DNA from: JAHEKO01 sp965212505
GTDB taxonomy: Bacteria; Acidobacteriota; Thermoanaerobaculia; Multivoradales; JAHEKO01
Reading direction: 5' to 3'
NCBI GenBank assembly: GCA_965212505.1
Contig: OZ243123.1
Span: 744,001-808,000, forward strand
Length of the DNA stretch: 64,000 nucleotides
Positions within the stretch are counted from its first letter, which is position 1, and each line of letters starts with the position of its first letter. A program made the translations under genes and the position numbers. The notes below the pieces were generated by a model. That model was not told the DNA's origin. It worked only from the letters and a program-made list of their open reading frames with translations, and ran no database searches. This document shows positions 34,887 to 43,493 of the stretch, one piece after another.

Positions 34887-36434
34887 ATGAGACCAAGGAT
34901 TCTGCTGGCATCGATTCTGTTGACGACGGTGATCTCCGGAACGGTCGCCGAGGCGGGGTGGTTCCATGTGACCAACTCCGTCTTCCAGGCGAGCGAAAAG
35001 ATTCAAAAACACCCCGAGCTGCTCAGCCAGGTGCTGGTAGCCCCGCGTGAGCTTGGCAAGGCGACGGTCTGCGTCTCCTACAACAACACCCTCGGTCAGC
35101 AGAACGACGGCCGCGTGGTGACCAAGATCACCTTCTTCGACCAGGTCAAGAAGGAGTTCGTAGAGTTCGACTCCATGCAGCTGGTGGGAGGCGTGAAGAA
35201 GAACTCCTACCTGAACTGCCAGAAAGGGCCGAAGATCGAGAAGGGCGACATCGTCCTCTTCGAGCACGAGTTCAAGGGCATGCCTCGTGTGCGCAACAAC
35301 GCGAGCGGCCGCGACTTCATTGAGATCAACGGCATCCTCTCTCAGGTCGGGGAGCCCGAGGTCGAGGAGGCCCCGAACGGGTTCGTTCTGAAGAAGGGCG
35401 ACTCGCCTTTGGGTCTGATTCCGTCGACGGGCGCCGGCTGGTTCCACTCGGCCAACACCATCTTCCAGGCCGACTCGAACAACGAGAAGCAGCCGCGCAA
35501 GATCACGCAGACGATGGTTGTGCCCGAAGAGGCGAAGAAGCCTCTCGTCTGCTCCGCGTACAGCAATATCGCCGCGCGCAAGAAGCAGGGGCGTGTCGTC
35601 ACGACCGTCACGGTGACTCGCGGTGAGGAGATTCGTGAGGAGCTGAAGCTGGCGGGCGGGGTGCGAGAGAACGAGTACCTCGGCTGCAAGAGCGCCAAGA
35701 AGATGAGGGCCGGCGACATCGTGGAGTTCGAGTTCGAGCTCCTCAACATGCCGAAGCTCGAGAAGAGTGGTGGAAGGGTCGGCTATGCAGACATTCGGGC
35801 CGTCATCTCGACGACCGGAGAGCCGGAGTTCCGGCAGCCCCCTCCGCCCCCTCCGCCTCCGCCGGCGCCTCCCGCGCCCGAGCCGGAGACGACGAGCCCA
35901 CCGCCTCCTCCGCAAGATACCGGTGGCGGCAATGGCGGTGGCTCCGGTGGGGGTAGTGGCGGTGGCGGCGGTAGCGGCGGCGGCGGTGGCGGTGGTACCA
36001 GTACCGTCATCAGTCAGGCCGATCAGCGCGCGGCGTCGAAGCTGCTCAAGAACAACACCAGGACGCAGCTCTGGCGAGCCAAGAACTCCAGCCCTGGTAA
36101 GTGGGTCGCGGTAGGCCCCAAGACCAAGGTCATCACCGGCAACCAGCTCGACTACAAGACCGCCGGCGTGGGGGGGACGATCGCCGCCGCGGTGGCCGAC
36201 TATGAGAAGAAGACCGGTAGCCTCGGTGCCGAAGGTGGGTTGCTGACCGCAGGAGAGGTCGACGCTCTCGAGTGGTATTCGGGCATCAATCCGAGCGGCC
36301 CCACTTCCGTTCGAAAGGACGGTTCTGGCAACTTCCATGGCGAGTACTTCCGCACCGGCAAGGGCGCTCAGCACCACGGGCCGGTGAGCACCATGAAAGC
36401 CGCGCTCGACTGGCTCAAGAAGCAGGGTCTCTAA
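34887..36434 (+). CDS. Unknown secreted protein A: two cysteine-pair repeats, Pro/Gly linker, conserved C-terminal domain
   Basis: A 515-residue exported protein of no family I recognise. The ATG at 34887 follows GGAAGGAG and opens a signal peptide (ILLASILLTTVISGTVAEA). Residues 24-183 and 184-317 are two copies of one repeat: each starts GWFH..N..FQA, has VC..Y.N (Cys 62 and 222), a YL.C block (Cys 111 and 267), a GDIVxFEFE strand and ends near GEPE. A linker of Pro-runs then Gly-runs covers about 318-374. The last 141 residues (375-515) are a separate domain: AASKLLKNN, QLWRAK, WVAVGPKTK, LEWYSGINPSGPTSVRKDG, FHGEY and QHHGP. It is followed by a strong terminator and then by its paralogue. 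Confidence 0.82.
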   Translation: MRPRILLASILLTTVISGTVAEAGWFHVTNSVFQASEKIQKHPELLSQVLVAPRELGKATVCVSYNNTLGQQNDGRVVTKITFFDQVKKEFVEFDSMQLVGGVKKNSYLNCQKGPKIEKGDIVLFEHEFKGMPRVRNNASGRDFIEINGILSQVGEPEVEEAPNGFVLKKGDSPLGLIPSTGAGWFHSANTIFQADSNNEKQPRKITQTMVVPEEAKKPLVCSAYSNIAARKKQGRVVTTVTVTRGEEIREELKLAGGVRENEYLGCKSAKKMRAGDIVEFEFELLNMPKLEKSGGRVGYADIRAVISTTGEPEFRQPPPPPPPPPAPPAPEPETTSPPPPPQDTGGGNGGGSGGGSGGGGGSGGGGGGGTSTVISQADQRAASKLLKNNTRTQLWRAKNSSPGKWVAVGPKTKVITGNQLDYKTAGVGGTIAAAVADYEKKTGSLGAEGGLLTAGEVDALEWYSGINPSGPTSVRKDGSGNFHGEYFRTGKGAQHHGPVSTMKAALDWLKKQGL

Positions 36435-36458
36435 GGCTCTCGCATTCATCACACTCGA

Positions 36459-36489
36459 GGCCGTCGCTCCCCCGGGGCGACGGCCTTTT
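36459..36489 (+). terminator. Rho-independent terminator after protein A
   Basis: GGCCGTCGC (36459-36467) pairs perfectly with GCGACGGCC (36477-36485) across a 9-base loop and is followed by TTTT. It separates the two paralogues into independent transcripts. Confidence 0.85.
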
Positions 36490-36575
36490 CTGTTGTGCGC
36501 TGAGAAACATTCCATTGTCCGGGGCTCGGTCGGCTCATAGTTTGGCCACGGTCTTGATGTCCTTCTGGAGGTGGT

Positions 36576-38153
36576 ATGCGCGGTCGTAACAGAGCGAGTT
36601 CCCCGACCCTGTCGACGGTAGTTCTCACGGGAGCCCTCGCTCTCGTGGCGGTCGCTCCCGTAGGCGCGACCTGGTTCTATTCCGCGCACTCCGTCTACCA
36701 GAGTCGTGCCGGCTCGGTGCCGCACCCCGGAGGTGCAACCCAGGTTCTTGTTCTGCCGAACGATGCCGTGCGGCCGCTGGTCTGCGTCGCCTATGGCAAC
36801 TCCCTGGGCAAGGGGAAGGGCGGCACCGTCGAGACCGCGGTGACGATCACCACACCGGCGGGGCTCGACATCTTCGGCCTCGAGATCTCCCCGGTGGTGC
36901 GCGAGATGTCGCTCAGCGGCAAGGTGAGCAACAACGCGTATCTCAACTGCAAGGTGGCCCCCGACATGCTGGCCGGCGACGTGGTCGAGTTCGATCACCT
37001 CTTCAAGGGCGCGCCGTCGATCAAGAGTCGCGACGAGGAGCTGGAGTACGTCGAGATTGCCGGTGTCGTCTCCGATGCGGGCGAGCCGTCGGTCTGGAGC
37101 TCGCCCAACGGCTTCCGCTTGCCGGAGGGCAACTCTCCGCGCGGTGTTGTTCCGGGCAAGAGGGAAGGCTGGCACCACGCCGTGAACGCGGTCTTCCAGG
37201 CAGAAGAGATCGAGCAGAAGCACCCGAAGAAGGCCGCTCACACACTCCTCGTCACCGATGAGCTCAAGAAGCCCAAGGTCTGCGCCGGCTACAGCAATAT
37301 GGCGTCGAGTCGCTCCAAGGGCAAGCTCATCACCACGGTCACGATCGGCCGCGCCGACGGCACGGCCGAGACCGTAAAGCTCACCGGGAAGGTGCGCAAG
37401 AACACTGCGCTCAGTTGCAAGACCGCGGGCGCGCTCGCCGCGGGCGACCTTGTCGATTTCAGCTTCGTCTTCAAGGGTATGCCGAAGCTCGGACGCTACG
37501 ACCAGACGATCGAGTTTGCGGACGTGACCGGGGTTGTCAGCGGGGCGGGCGAGCCCGATTTCCGCGCTGCAACTCCCGAACCGCCGGCGCCGCTGCCCGA
37601 CCCCAACCCGCCGGGGCTCGATCCGCCGAGCACCTCGGCCCCGCCCACCTCACCGGGGAGTCCGACGCCGGCGCCGCCCTCGGGTAGTGGCGGTGGTAGC
37701 GGTGGCGGCAGCACCGGCAGTGTTGCGATCAGCCAGGCCGACGAACGCGCGGCCTCGAAGCTGCTCAAGAACAACACCAAGACCCAGCTCTGGCGGGCCA
37801 AGAGCTACAGCCCGGCCAAGTGGGTCGCGGTCGGTCCGAAGACCCGCGCGATCAGCGGCAACCTGCTCGACTACAACACGGCCGGGATTGGCAGCACGAT
37901 CGCCGCCGCGGTGGCCAACTACGAGAGCAAGATGGGCAGCCTGGGCACCCAGGGTGGCCTCTTGAGCAGCGGTGAGAAGAGCATGCTCGAGTGGTACTCG
38001 GGGATCAACCCGAGCGGTCCGACGTCCGTGCGGCGAGATGGTGGCGGCAACTACCACGGCGAGTTCTATCGCAACGGCCGCGGCGCAGTACACCACGGGC
38101 CGCTCAGCTCGCTGAAGGGCGCCTTGGACTGGCTCCGCGCCCAGGGCCTCTAG
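36576..38153 (+). CDS. Unknown secreted protein B: paralogue of the protein at 34887
   Basis: A 525-residue paralogue of the preceding gene with the same layout. The ATG has GGAGG upstream and a signal peptide (TVVLTGALALVAVAPVGA). Repeat 1 starts TWFYSAHSVYQS and has a longer insert (ITTPAGLDIFGLEISPVV); repeat 2 starts GWHHAVNAVFQA. Both keep the VC..Y.N and L.CK cysteines and the GDxVxF strand. A Pro-rich then Gly/Ser-rich linker follows. The C-terminal 140 residues are by eye far more similar to those of protein A than the repeats are (shared runs include AASKLLKNNT, WYSGINPSGPTSVR and HHGP). Conservation of one domain after duplication suggests it is the functional core. No enzymatic motif is claimed. 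Confidence 0.82.
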   Translation: MRGRNRASSPTLSTVVLTGALALVAVAPVGATWFYSAHSVYQSRAGSVPHPGGATQVLVLPNDAVRPLVCVAYGNSLGKGKGGTVETAVTITTPAGLDIFGLEISPVVREMSLSGKVSNNAYLNCKVAPDMLAGDVVEFDHLFKGAPSIKSRDEELEYVEIAGVVSDAGEPSVWSSPNGFRLPEGNSPRGVVPGKREGWHHAVNAVFQAEEIEQKHPKKAAHTLLVTDELKKPKVCAGYSNMASSRSKGKLITTVTIGRADGTAETVKLTGKVRKNTALSCKTAGALAAGDLVDFSFVFKGMPKLGRYDQTIEFADVTGVVSGAGEPDFRAATPEPPAPLPDPNPPGLDPPSTSAPPTSPGSPTPAPPSGSGGGSGGGSTGSVAISQADERAASKLLKNNTKTQLWRAKSYSPAKWVAVGPKTRAISGNLLDYNTAGIGSTIAAAVANYESKMGSLGTQGGLLSSGEKSMLEWYSGINPSGPTSVRRDGGGNYHGEFYRNGRGAVHHGPLSSLKGALDWLRAQGL

Positions 38154-38157
38154 CCGC

Positions 38158-39162
38158 TCAGAGCGGCAGCTCTTCGCCGTCGGCCAGCAACTCGAAGCCG
38201 AGCTCGACAACTCGTTCGGCGGCGAGGGAGGTGGGGTCGAGGATCGGGTTCGAGTGATTGAAGTGGGTGAAGGCGATGCGGGTACCCCCCGTGACCAACG
38301 GAGCCAGGCGCTCGAGGCTGGTCGAGATCAGCGGATGCCCGATGCTCTCGACGCTGCGGCCGGGGAGCTCCTCCTCGGAGAAGAAGGTGCCGTCCAACAG
38401 GCCGACGTCGACCTCCGCCAGCACCGCCTCGATACTCGGCTCCCACGCGTTCCAGGAGTCGGTGTCAGGGACGTAGAAGATTGTCGAGCGCGGTCCGGCG
38501 ATCCGGAAGCCGACCGTGTCGGTGTACTCGTCGCGATGGGGGACTGCGACCGTCTGCACGGATACGCCCTCCCCGAGATCGACACTCCCGCCGGGCGCTA
38601 GTTTGCGAAGGTCGACGTTGCGTCGTTCGACGAGCAGGTTCCAGGGGCCGTTCGTGCGTAGGTAGTCGAGCATGCGCTCGGTGCCGTAGACCGGCATCTC
38701 CTGGGTATGAACCGCCTCGAAGCCGAAGAGCGCAAGGCCGAGGTAGTGCCCGATGTGGGCGTGGGTCAAGAAGATGCCTGCGAGCGGCTGTCGGTCGACG
38801 CGCCCGACAGCGGGCCCACGCACGTCTTGCAGTCGCTCGAGTTGGGTCGCGACATCCGGTGTCGCGTCGATTAGATAGACGTCGCCGCTCTCCGGCAGGA
38901 CGATGGCGAGACTTGCGACCAGGCGGCGATAGGTCTCGTCCGCTCGGGCTCGCTCACAGCGTGGGCCGGTACAGCTGATGTGCGGCAGACCGCCGTCCTG
39001 GGCCGTACCGACCACGCGGACGAACGGGCCCGGCGTCCTGACGGCCTTGGTGACGGTCGCGACCGATTCCGCGACCGGCTCGCTCTCCGGTGGCGGTCCG
39101 GCGCAGCCGGCCAGCGTGACGAACAGGCTCACCACGAGCACTCGCATCAGGCCAGCGATCAT
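38158..39162 (-). CDS. PqqB-like MBL-fold lipoprotein
   Basis: A 334-residue protein with the metallo-beta-lactamase fold of the PqqB type. A lipoprotein signal is clear (VLVVSLFVTLAGC, Cys 20), which PqqB proteins normally lack. Family marks are VRVVGTAQDGGLPHISC, VYLIDATPDVATQLERL, HAHIGHYLGLALFG and the C-terminal IAFTHFNHSNPIL. The metal loop is HAHIGH, with glycine instead of the usual aspartate. The CxxxxxC near 64-69 (CTGPRC) resembles the zinc-knuckle of PqqB. No other pqq gene is in the window, so a role in PQQ synthesis is doubtful; a surface hydrolase is more likely. Confidence 0.82.
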   Translation of the reverse strand: MIAGLMRVLVVSLFVTLAGCAGPPPESEPVAESVATVTKAVRTPGPFVRVVGTAQDGGLPHISCTGPRCERARADETYRRLVASLAIVLPESGDVYLIDATPDVATQLERLQDVRGPAVGRVDRQPLAGIFLTHAHIGHYLGLALFGFEAVHTQEMPVYGTERMLDYLRTNGPWNLLVERRNVDLRKLAPGGSVDLGEGVSVQTVAVPHRDEYTDTVGFRIAGPRSTIFYVPDTDSWNAWEPSIEAVLAEVDVGLLDGTFFSEEELPGRSVESIGHPLISTSLERLAPLVTGGTRIAFTHFNHSNPILDPTSLAAERVVELGFELLADGEELPL

Positions 39163-39221
39163 GGCATACAGCCCGTGCTAGCCTCGCTCTGCCTCGTTCC
39201 GGGGCGCCCCGCACCACTCTC

Positions 39222-40694
39222 GTGACAGCACGTCCTCAGTTCCGCATCGCCAGCTGGACTTTTGTTCGCCTGCTCGGCGCGGTCTACGCGATCGCCTGCG
39301 GCTCGCTCTGGTTCCAGATCGAGGGGCTCGTGGGCTCTCGGGGACTCTTGCCCGCCGCGGCCTTCCTCGAACGCGTCGCCGCGGTGCTCGGCCCCGAGCG
39401 CTACTGGCAGCTGCCCACGCTCGGCTGGCTGAGCGCCGGGGACGCAACGCTCGATGCACTTTGCGTGGCGGGTGTTGTTTTGGGGGGCCTCGTCTTCCTC
39501 GGTTGGGTTCAACTCCAGGGGCTCGTCGCTCTCTGGGCGATCTATCTATCGTTAGCGGTTCTCGGCCAGGACTTCCTGAGCTTCCAGTGGGATGTGCTTC
39601 TGCTCGAGGCGGGGCTCCTGGCCGTTTTCCTGCCCGGTAGCGGCTGGAAGCCCAAGGGACCCCTCGCCATCCGACCGCCTCGACTGGCCGTCTGGCTCCT
39701 GCGGCTCCTCACCTTCAAGCTGATGTTCGCTTCGGGACTCGTCAAGCTGACGAGCGGCGACCCGACCTGGCGCTCATTCGGGGCTCTCGGGTTCCACTAC
39801 GAGACACAGCCGTTGCCGAGCCCGGTCGGATGGTTGGCACATCAGCTGCCCGACCTTCTGCAGAGCGTCTCGGTCGGAGTGATGTTCGGGCTCGAACTGA
39901 TCGTGCCGTGGCTGATCTTCGGGCCGAGTCGTTGGCGTCGCGGTGCGGCTGGGGCGCTCATCGGATTCCAGCTGCTGATCGCGCTGACCGGCAACTACGC
40001 CTTCTTCAATCTGTTGACGATTCTGCTGTGTCTGCTGCTACTCGACGATGCGTGGTGGATGCGCTTCTGGGCGTTGATCGAGCCTGCGTCGGAGGCACGT
40101 GCGCTCGGCACGTTCCGGCGGATTCTGTTGGTCGCCTGGACAGTGGTCTGGCTCGTGGTCTCTGGGGTTCACCTGGCGAACGCCGCCGGCCTGCGCTCCG
40201 CTGTGCCGGGGTGGTTCGCCGGGGTGAGTTCGTCGCTGGCGCCGTGGCGCTCGGTCAACGGGTACGGTCTCTTCGCGGTGATGACGACAGAGCGAAACGA
40301 GATCCTCATCGAGGGGAGTGACGACGGAACGTCGTGGTCCGCCTACGCGTTTCGCTACAAACCGGGCGATCCGGGACGGATGCCGCCGATCGTCGCGCCG
40401 CACCAGCCCCGCCTCGACTGGCAGATGTGGTTTGCCGCCCTCCGCGAGCCGGGAGACAGTCCGTGGCTGCTCGGACTGCTCTCTCGACTGGCCCAGGCGG
40501 AGCCCGCGACGCTCGAGCTCCTGCGAACCGACCCGTTCGAGGGGCGGACGCCTCGCTTCCTGCGGGCACGGTTGGCTCGCTACCGTCTCGCCTCGTTCTC
40601 CGAGATGACAAACGGAACCTGGTGGCGAGTCGAACCGGTGGGCGAGTTTGTACCGGCGACGCCGTCTGCGACGTTAGCCGAACTGACGCGCTAG
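39222..40694 (+). CDS. Lipase maturation factor-like membrane protein
   Basis: A 490-residue polytopic membrane protein of the lipase maturation factor (LMF1/2) family. It starts at a GTG. Family blocks are IASWTFVRLLGAVYAIA, SLWFQIEGLVGSRGLLPA, FQWDVLLLEAGLLAVFLPG, LRLLTFKLMFASGLVKLTSGDPTWR and GFHYETQPLPSPVGW, followed by several helices and a soluble C-terminal part with LDWQMWFAAL. In animals LMF1 helps lipases fold in the ER; the bacterial role is not known, but several lipoproteins and secreted hydrolases are encoded nearby. A decayed second copy of the 5' end lies 123 bases after its stop. Confidence 0.88.
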   Translation: MTARPQFRIASWTFVRLLGAVYAIACGSLWFQIEGLVGSRGLLPAAAFLERVAAVLGPERYWQLPTLGWLSAGDATLDALCVAGVVLGGLVFLGWVQLQGLVALWAIYLSLAVLGQDFLSFQWDVLLLEAGLLAVFLPGSGWKPKGPLAIRPPRLAVWLLRLLTFKLMFASGLVKLTSGDPTWRSFGALGFHYETQPLPSPVGWLAHQLPDLLQSVSVGVMFGLELIVPWLIFGPSRWRRGAAGALIGFQLLIALTGNYAFFNLLTILLCLLLLDDAWWMRFWALIEPASEARALGTFRRILLVAWTVVWLVVSGVHLANAAGLRSAVPGWFAGVSSSLAPWRSVNGYGLFAVMTTERNEILIEGSDDGTSWSAYAFRYKPGDPGRMPPIVAPHQPRLDWQMWFAALREPGDSPWLLGLLSRLAQAEPATLELLRTDPFEGRTPRFLRARLARYRLASFSEMTNGTWWRVEPVGEFVPATPSATLAELTR

Positions 40695-40696
40695 AA

Positions 40697-40714
40697 GCGC
40701 TGACCGCTCAGCGC
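40697..40714 (+). terminator. Stem-loop after the lipase maturation factor gene
   Basis: GCGCTGA-CCGC-TCAGCGC, a perfect 7-base stem two bases after the stop. There is no T-run, so it may end transcription weakly or only mark an mRNA end. Confidence 0.4.
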
Positions 40715-40817
40715 GACGAACAGCGTCACCGTCGGCGCTCGCTTCACTTCGGTGACCCTGGCAGACGGCCGACGCAAACTCTCGGTGCCACATTCCCGAG
40801 CGTTCTGTACCACTCTC

Positions 40818-40951
40818 GTGACAGAACGTCCTCTCTTCCGGATCGCCAGGGGACGCTCGTCCGTCTGGTCGGCGCCGTCAATGCGACGGGCCGCGACTCG
40901 CTCTTGCTCGGGGGCGAGGGCTTTCGCAGAGGCGGCATACTTGGTGCATAG
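40818..40951 (+). pseudogene. Decayed second copy of the lipase maturation factor 5' end
   Basis: The DNA from about 40,809 matches the 5' end of the gene at 39222, including ACCACTCTCGTGACAG over its start codon. From the GTG the frame reads VTERPLFRIA, matching VTARPQFRIA of the intact gene. After one base of frame slip it reads TLVRLVGAVNATGRDSLLLGGEGF, matching TFVRLLGAVYAIACGSLWFQIEGL. It ends in a stop at 40951, so about 45 codons survive. It is a remnant of a duplicated LMF gene whose remainder was deleted before the kinase gene. Confidence 0.75.
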
Positions 40952-40994
40952 ATCGCGTTCCAAGATTCGATAACGTTTTCTCCGGAGGATCAGG

Positions 40995-43493
40995 GTGAGC
41001 GAGAGCGTGGCGGAGCTGTTCGACAGGGCTCTGGATCGGGAGCCGGCCCAGTGGCGCGAGTTCGTCGAATCTCAGTCAGACAACGAAGAGACGCGGTCCG
41101 CTCTCCTCGAGCTACTGCGTCAGGTGGAGGACGAGGTAAGTGCTTCGGAACCCCTGCTCGGCAGTCGCTATGGCCCCTACCGTCTGTTGCGCAAGATCGG
41201 CCGGGGAGGCTCGAGCTCGGTGTACCTGGCGGCTCGGGTCGACGGCGCGTTCTTGCGGCGAGTTGCGGTCAAGGTGATCCCCAAGCGTTGGTCGGTCTCC
41301 GACCGCTCGCTCGAGTCCCAGATCCTGGCGAGCCTCGAGCACGAGGGGATCGCACGGCTGTACGACGCCGGCACCTCGGAGAACGGCGAAGCCTACTTGG
41401 CGATGGAGTACGTCGACGGGGTGCCCCTCGACGACTACTGCGAGCGCGAAGCCCTGGACCTGTCCGACCGCCTGACGCTCTTCCTCGAGGTCTGCGACGC
41501 GGTGGCGTTCGCCCACCGAAATTTGGTCGTTCATCGTGATCTCAAGCCTGGGAATATCCTTGTCGGTCAAGACGGTCGCGCCAAACTACTCGACTTTGGA
41601 ATCGCCAGGCTGTTCGATCCTGAAGTCGACGACCCGACGGTGACCATTGGGCCGCGGGCTCTGACGCCGTCCTACGCGAGTACCGAACAGCTGGTCGGGA
41701 GACCGGTCACGACGCTCTCGGACGTCTTCTCGCTCGGTGCCGTGCTCTATCGGCTGGTGACGGGCCAGGATCCGTTTCCGCGGAGTCTCGAGGACCGGCT
41801 GGCCTCGTTGACGACAGGCCAAGAACCAGATCTGCCGAGTCGGGTGCTGTCATTCGCTCGAGGGGGGCCGGTCAGGCGCCGCGACGTGGACGGCGATGTC
41901 GATGCCATCGTCACGAAGGCGCTGCAACCGACCGCGACCGAGCGCTACCTGTCTGTGCGCGAATTGGCGGACGACATCCAGCGGTTCATGGGTGGTCTGC
42001 CGGTTCGTGCCCGCCTCGCGTCGCCTGTCGATCGCGCCGCCAAGTTCGTGAAACGGCATCGCGCCGCAGTATTGTCCGCCGTCACGGTACTTGTTGCGCT
42101 GACGACGGCGGTGGTCGGGCTGGCGAGGATGAACGTCCGTATTTCCCAGGAACGAGCCGAGGCGGAAGAGGCGCGTGTGATCGCAGAAAACGCCACCGAC
42201 TTCCTCTTGACGACCTTCGCCTCAGCCGATCCCAAGGTGGCACAAGACGGCGAACTGACGGTGCGAGAGGTGTTGGACGAGGCGGTGGGTACCGTCGGCG
42301 AGACCATCGAGGAGCCGCAGGTGCGCACCGCACTGCTGAACGTCATCGGGCGGGCCTACCTCTCCTTGTCCGAGTTCGATGTCGCCCTCGAACAGCTCCA
42401 GTCCGCTCGCGAGCAGCAGCTCGAGCTGCTCGGGCCGGACGACCTGCAGACGCTGTCGACTCAGGTGGCCTTGGGCAGTACCCTGCTGGCGACGAGCAAG
42501 CTGGGTCCTGCGGGCGAGCTCCTCGAAGACAGCGTACGGCGACTGGATGCGTTGGATCACGACGATGTCGCGCTCCACGTCGAAGCGCTCCAGGCGTTGG
42601 CAGTGGTGCACTTCCGACGGCGCGAGCTCGATCAGGCGGAGGTGATTCTCGAGCGGACGCTCGAGATATTCGAGGCTCACGGGGTTCGTTCCCTGCCGCT
42701 GCAAACCGTCGCCACGGTGTACCACTTGCGCGGCAATCTGCTCTTTCTCGACGGCCATCTCGAGGAAGCCGTCGGGGCTTTCGACGGCGCGGTCACCGCG
42801 CTCACCGATGCGGGCGGGTCCGAACGCGTCGAACTGACCGGTCCTCTGAAGGAACTCGCGACAGTCCACTTGGAGCTGGGCGACGTCGGGCTCGCCGAGA
42901 CGCTCCTCGATCGGGTGATCGAGATCGAGCGCCGCGCGTTTCCGGACGGACATCTGAAAATTCCGTTCACCCTCGATCGTCTGTCGCGGGTGTACCTGAG
43001 GCAGGGTCGCTTCGACGAGGCGACCCAGGCCGCCGAAGAGTCGCATGACATGCGGGTTGCCATGTTTGGAGAGCACCCATCGATGGCGTCATCTCTGGCG
43101 GCCCGGGCTCGGATCCACCTCGAACAGGGCCAACTCGAGGAAGCGGCTCGGTTGTTCGAAGGGGCCGTGGCGGTACGCACGCGCGCACGCGGTGCTGACG
43201 ACCCGGTCCTGTCGCGACATCATCGGGACTTGGCACTCGCGGCTCGCCTACGTGGTGACTACGAGGCGGCCGAAAACCACCTCGACGAGGCGGCCCGGCT
43301 GTGCCGTGACGTTCCGCGTGGGGGCCTCGAGAGGTTCCGGGTTGGCCTCGAGAGAGCGAGATTGCTGGCCGCCCGCGGTGAGAGGCCCGCGGCCGAGACC
43401 CAGCTGCAGGGTCTCCGTCAGGGGCTCGAGCCGAGTCAGAGGCGCTTGCGCTCGTTCGTCGAGGAGGAGCTGTCGAAGCTCGAGGGCCCATGA
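40995..43493 (+). CDS. Serine/threonine protein kinase with transmembrane and TPR domains
   Basis: An 832-residue Hanks-type kinase. It begins at a GTG with GGAGG upstream. The kinase domain spans about 60-340: glycine loop IGRGGSSSVYLA, catalytic lysine K93 in AVKVIP, HRDLKPGN (180-187) and DFGIAR (200-205). A membrane helix (VLSAVTVLVALTTAVVGLARM) follows at about 355-377. The rest is a chain of TPR-like helix pairs (YLSLSEFDVALEQLQSARE and similar) ending at 832. The topology places the kinase in the cytosol and the repeats outside. It overlaps the ECF sigma gene downstream by four bases, so the kinase probably controls, or is co-regulated with, that sigma factor. Confidence 0.93.
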   Translation: MSESVAELFDRALDREPAQWREFVESQSDNEETRSALLELLRQVEDEVSASEPLLGSRYGPYRLLRKIGRGGSSSVYLAARVDGAFLRRVAVKVIPKRWSVSDRSLESQILASLEHEGIARLYDAGTSENGEAYLAMEYVDGVPLDDYCEREALDLSDRLTLFLEVCDAVAFAHRNLVVHRDLKPGNILVGQDGRAKLLDFGIARLFDPEVDDPTVTIGPRALTPSYASTEQLVGRPVTTLSDVFSLGAVLYRLVTGQDPFPRSLEDRLASLTTGQEPDLPSRVLSFARGGPVRRRDVDGDVDAIVTKALQPTATERYLSVRELADDIQRFMGGLPVRARLASPVDRAAKFVKRHRAAVLSAVTVLVALTTAVVGLARMNVRISQERAEAEEARVIAENATDFLLTTFASADPKVAQDGELTVREVLDEAVGTVGETIEEPQVRTALLNVIGRAYLSLSEFDVALEQLQSAREQQLELLGPDDLQTLSTQVALGSTLLATSKLGPAGELLEDSVRRLDALDHDDVALHVEALQALAVVHFRRRELDQAEVILERTLEIFEAHGVRSLPLQTVATVYHLRGNLLFLDGHLEEAVGAFDGAVTALTDAGGSERVELTGPLKELATVHLELGDVGLAETLLDRVIEIERRAFPDGHLKIPFTLDRLSRVYLRQGRFDEATQAAEESHDMRVAMFGEHPSMASSLAARARIHLEQGQLEEAARLFEGAVAVRTRARGADDPVLSRHHRDLALAARLRGDYEAAENHLDEAARLCRDVPRGGLERFRVGLERARLLAARGERPAAETQLQGLRQGLEPSQRRLRSFVEEELSKLEGP

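Noticed and set aside
35835..36000. Pro-run and Gly-run DNA as a possible recombination hotspot or regulatory repeat
   Set aside because: It is an in-frame linker between domains of the protein at 34887, and its paralogue has a different linker sequence; no repeat outside coding is implied.
33558..37241. A 1227-residue open frame on the minus strand across the sulfatase-like gene and the first parts of the tandem paralogues
   Set aside because: It is antisense to three well-supported genes with signal peptides and motifs. Long antisense frames are common in high-G+C DNA, and the composition (His/Arg/Leu repeats) is typical of such shadows.
40334..40951. A 205-residue frame overlapping the end of the lipase maturation factor gene and running into its remnant
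   Set aside because: Its first half is out-of-frame coding of the intact gene and its end is the decayed duplicate; it is not a separate gene.
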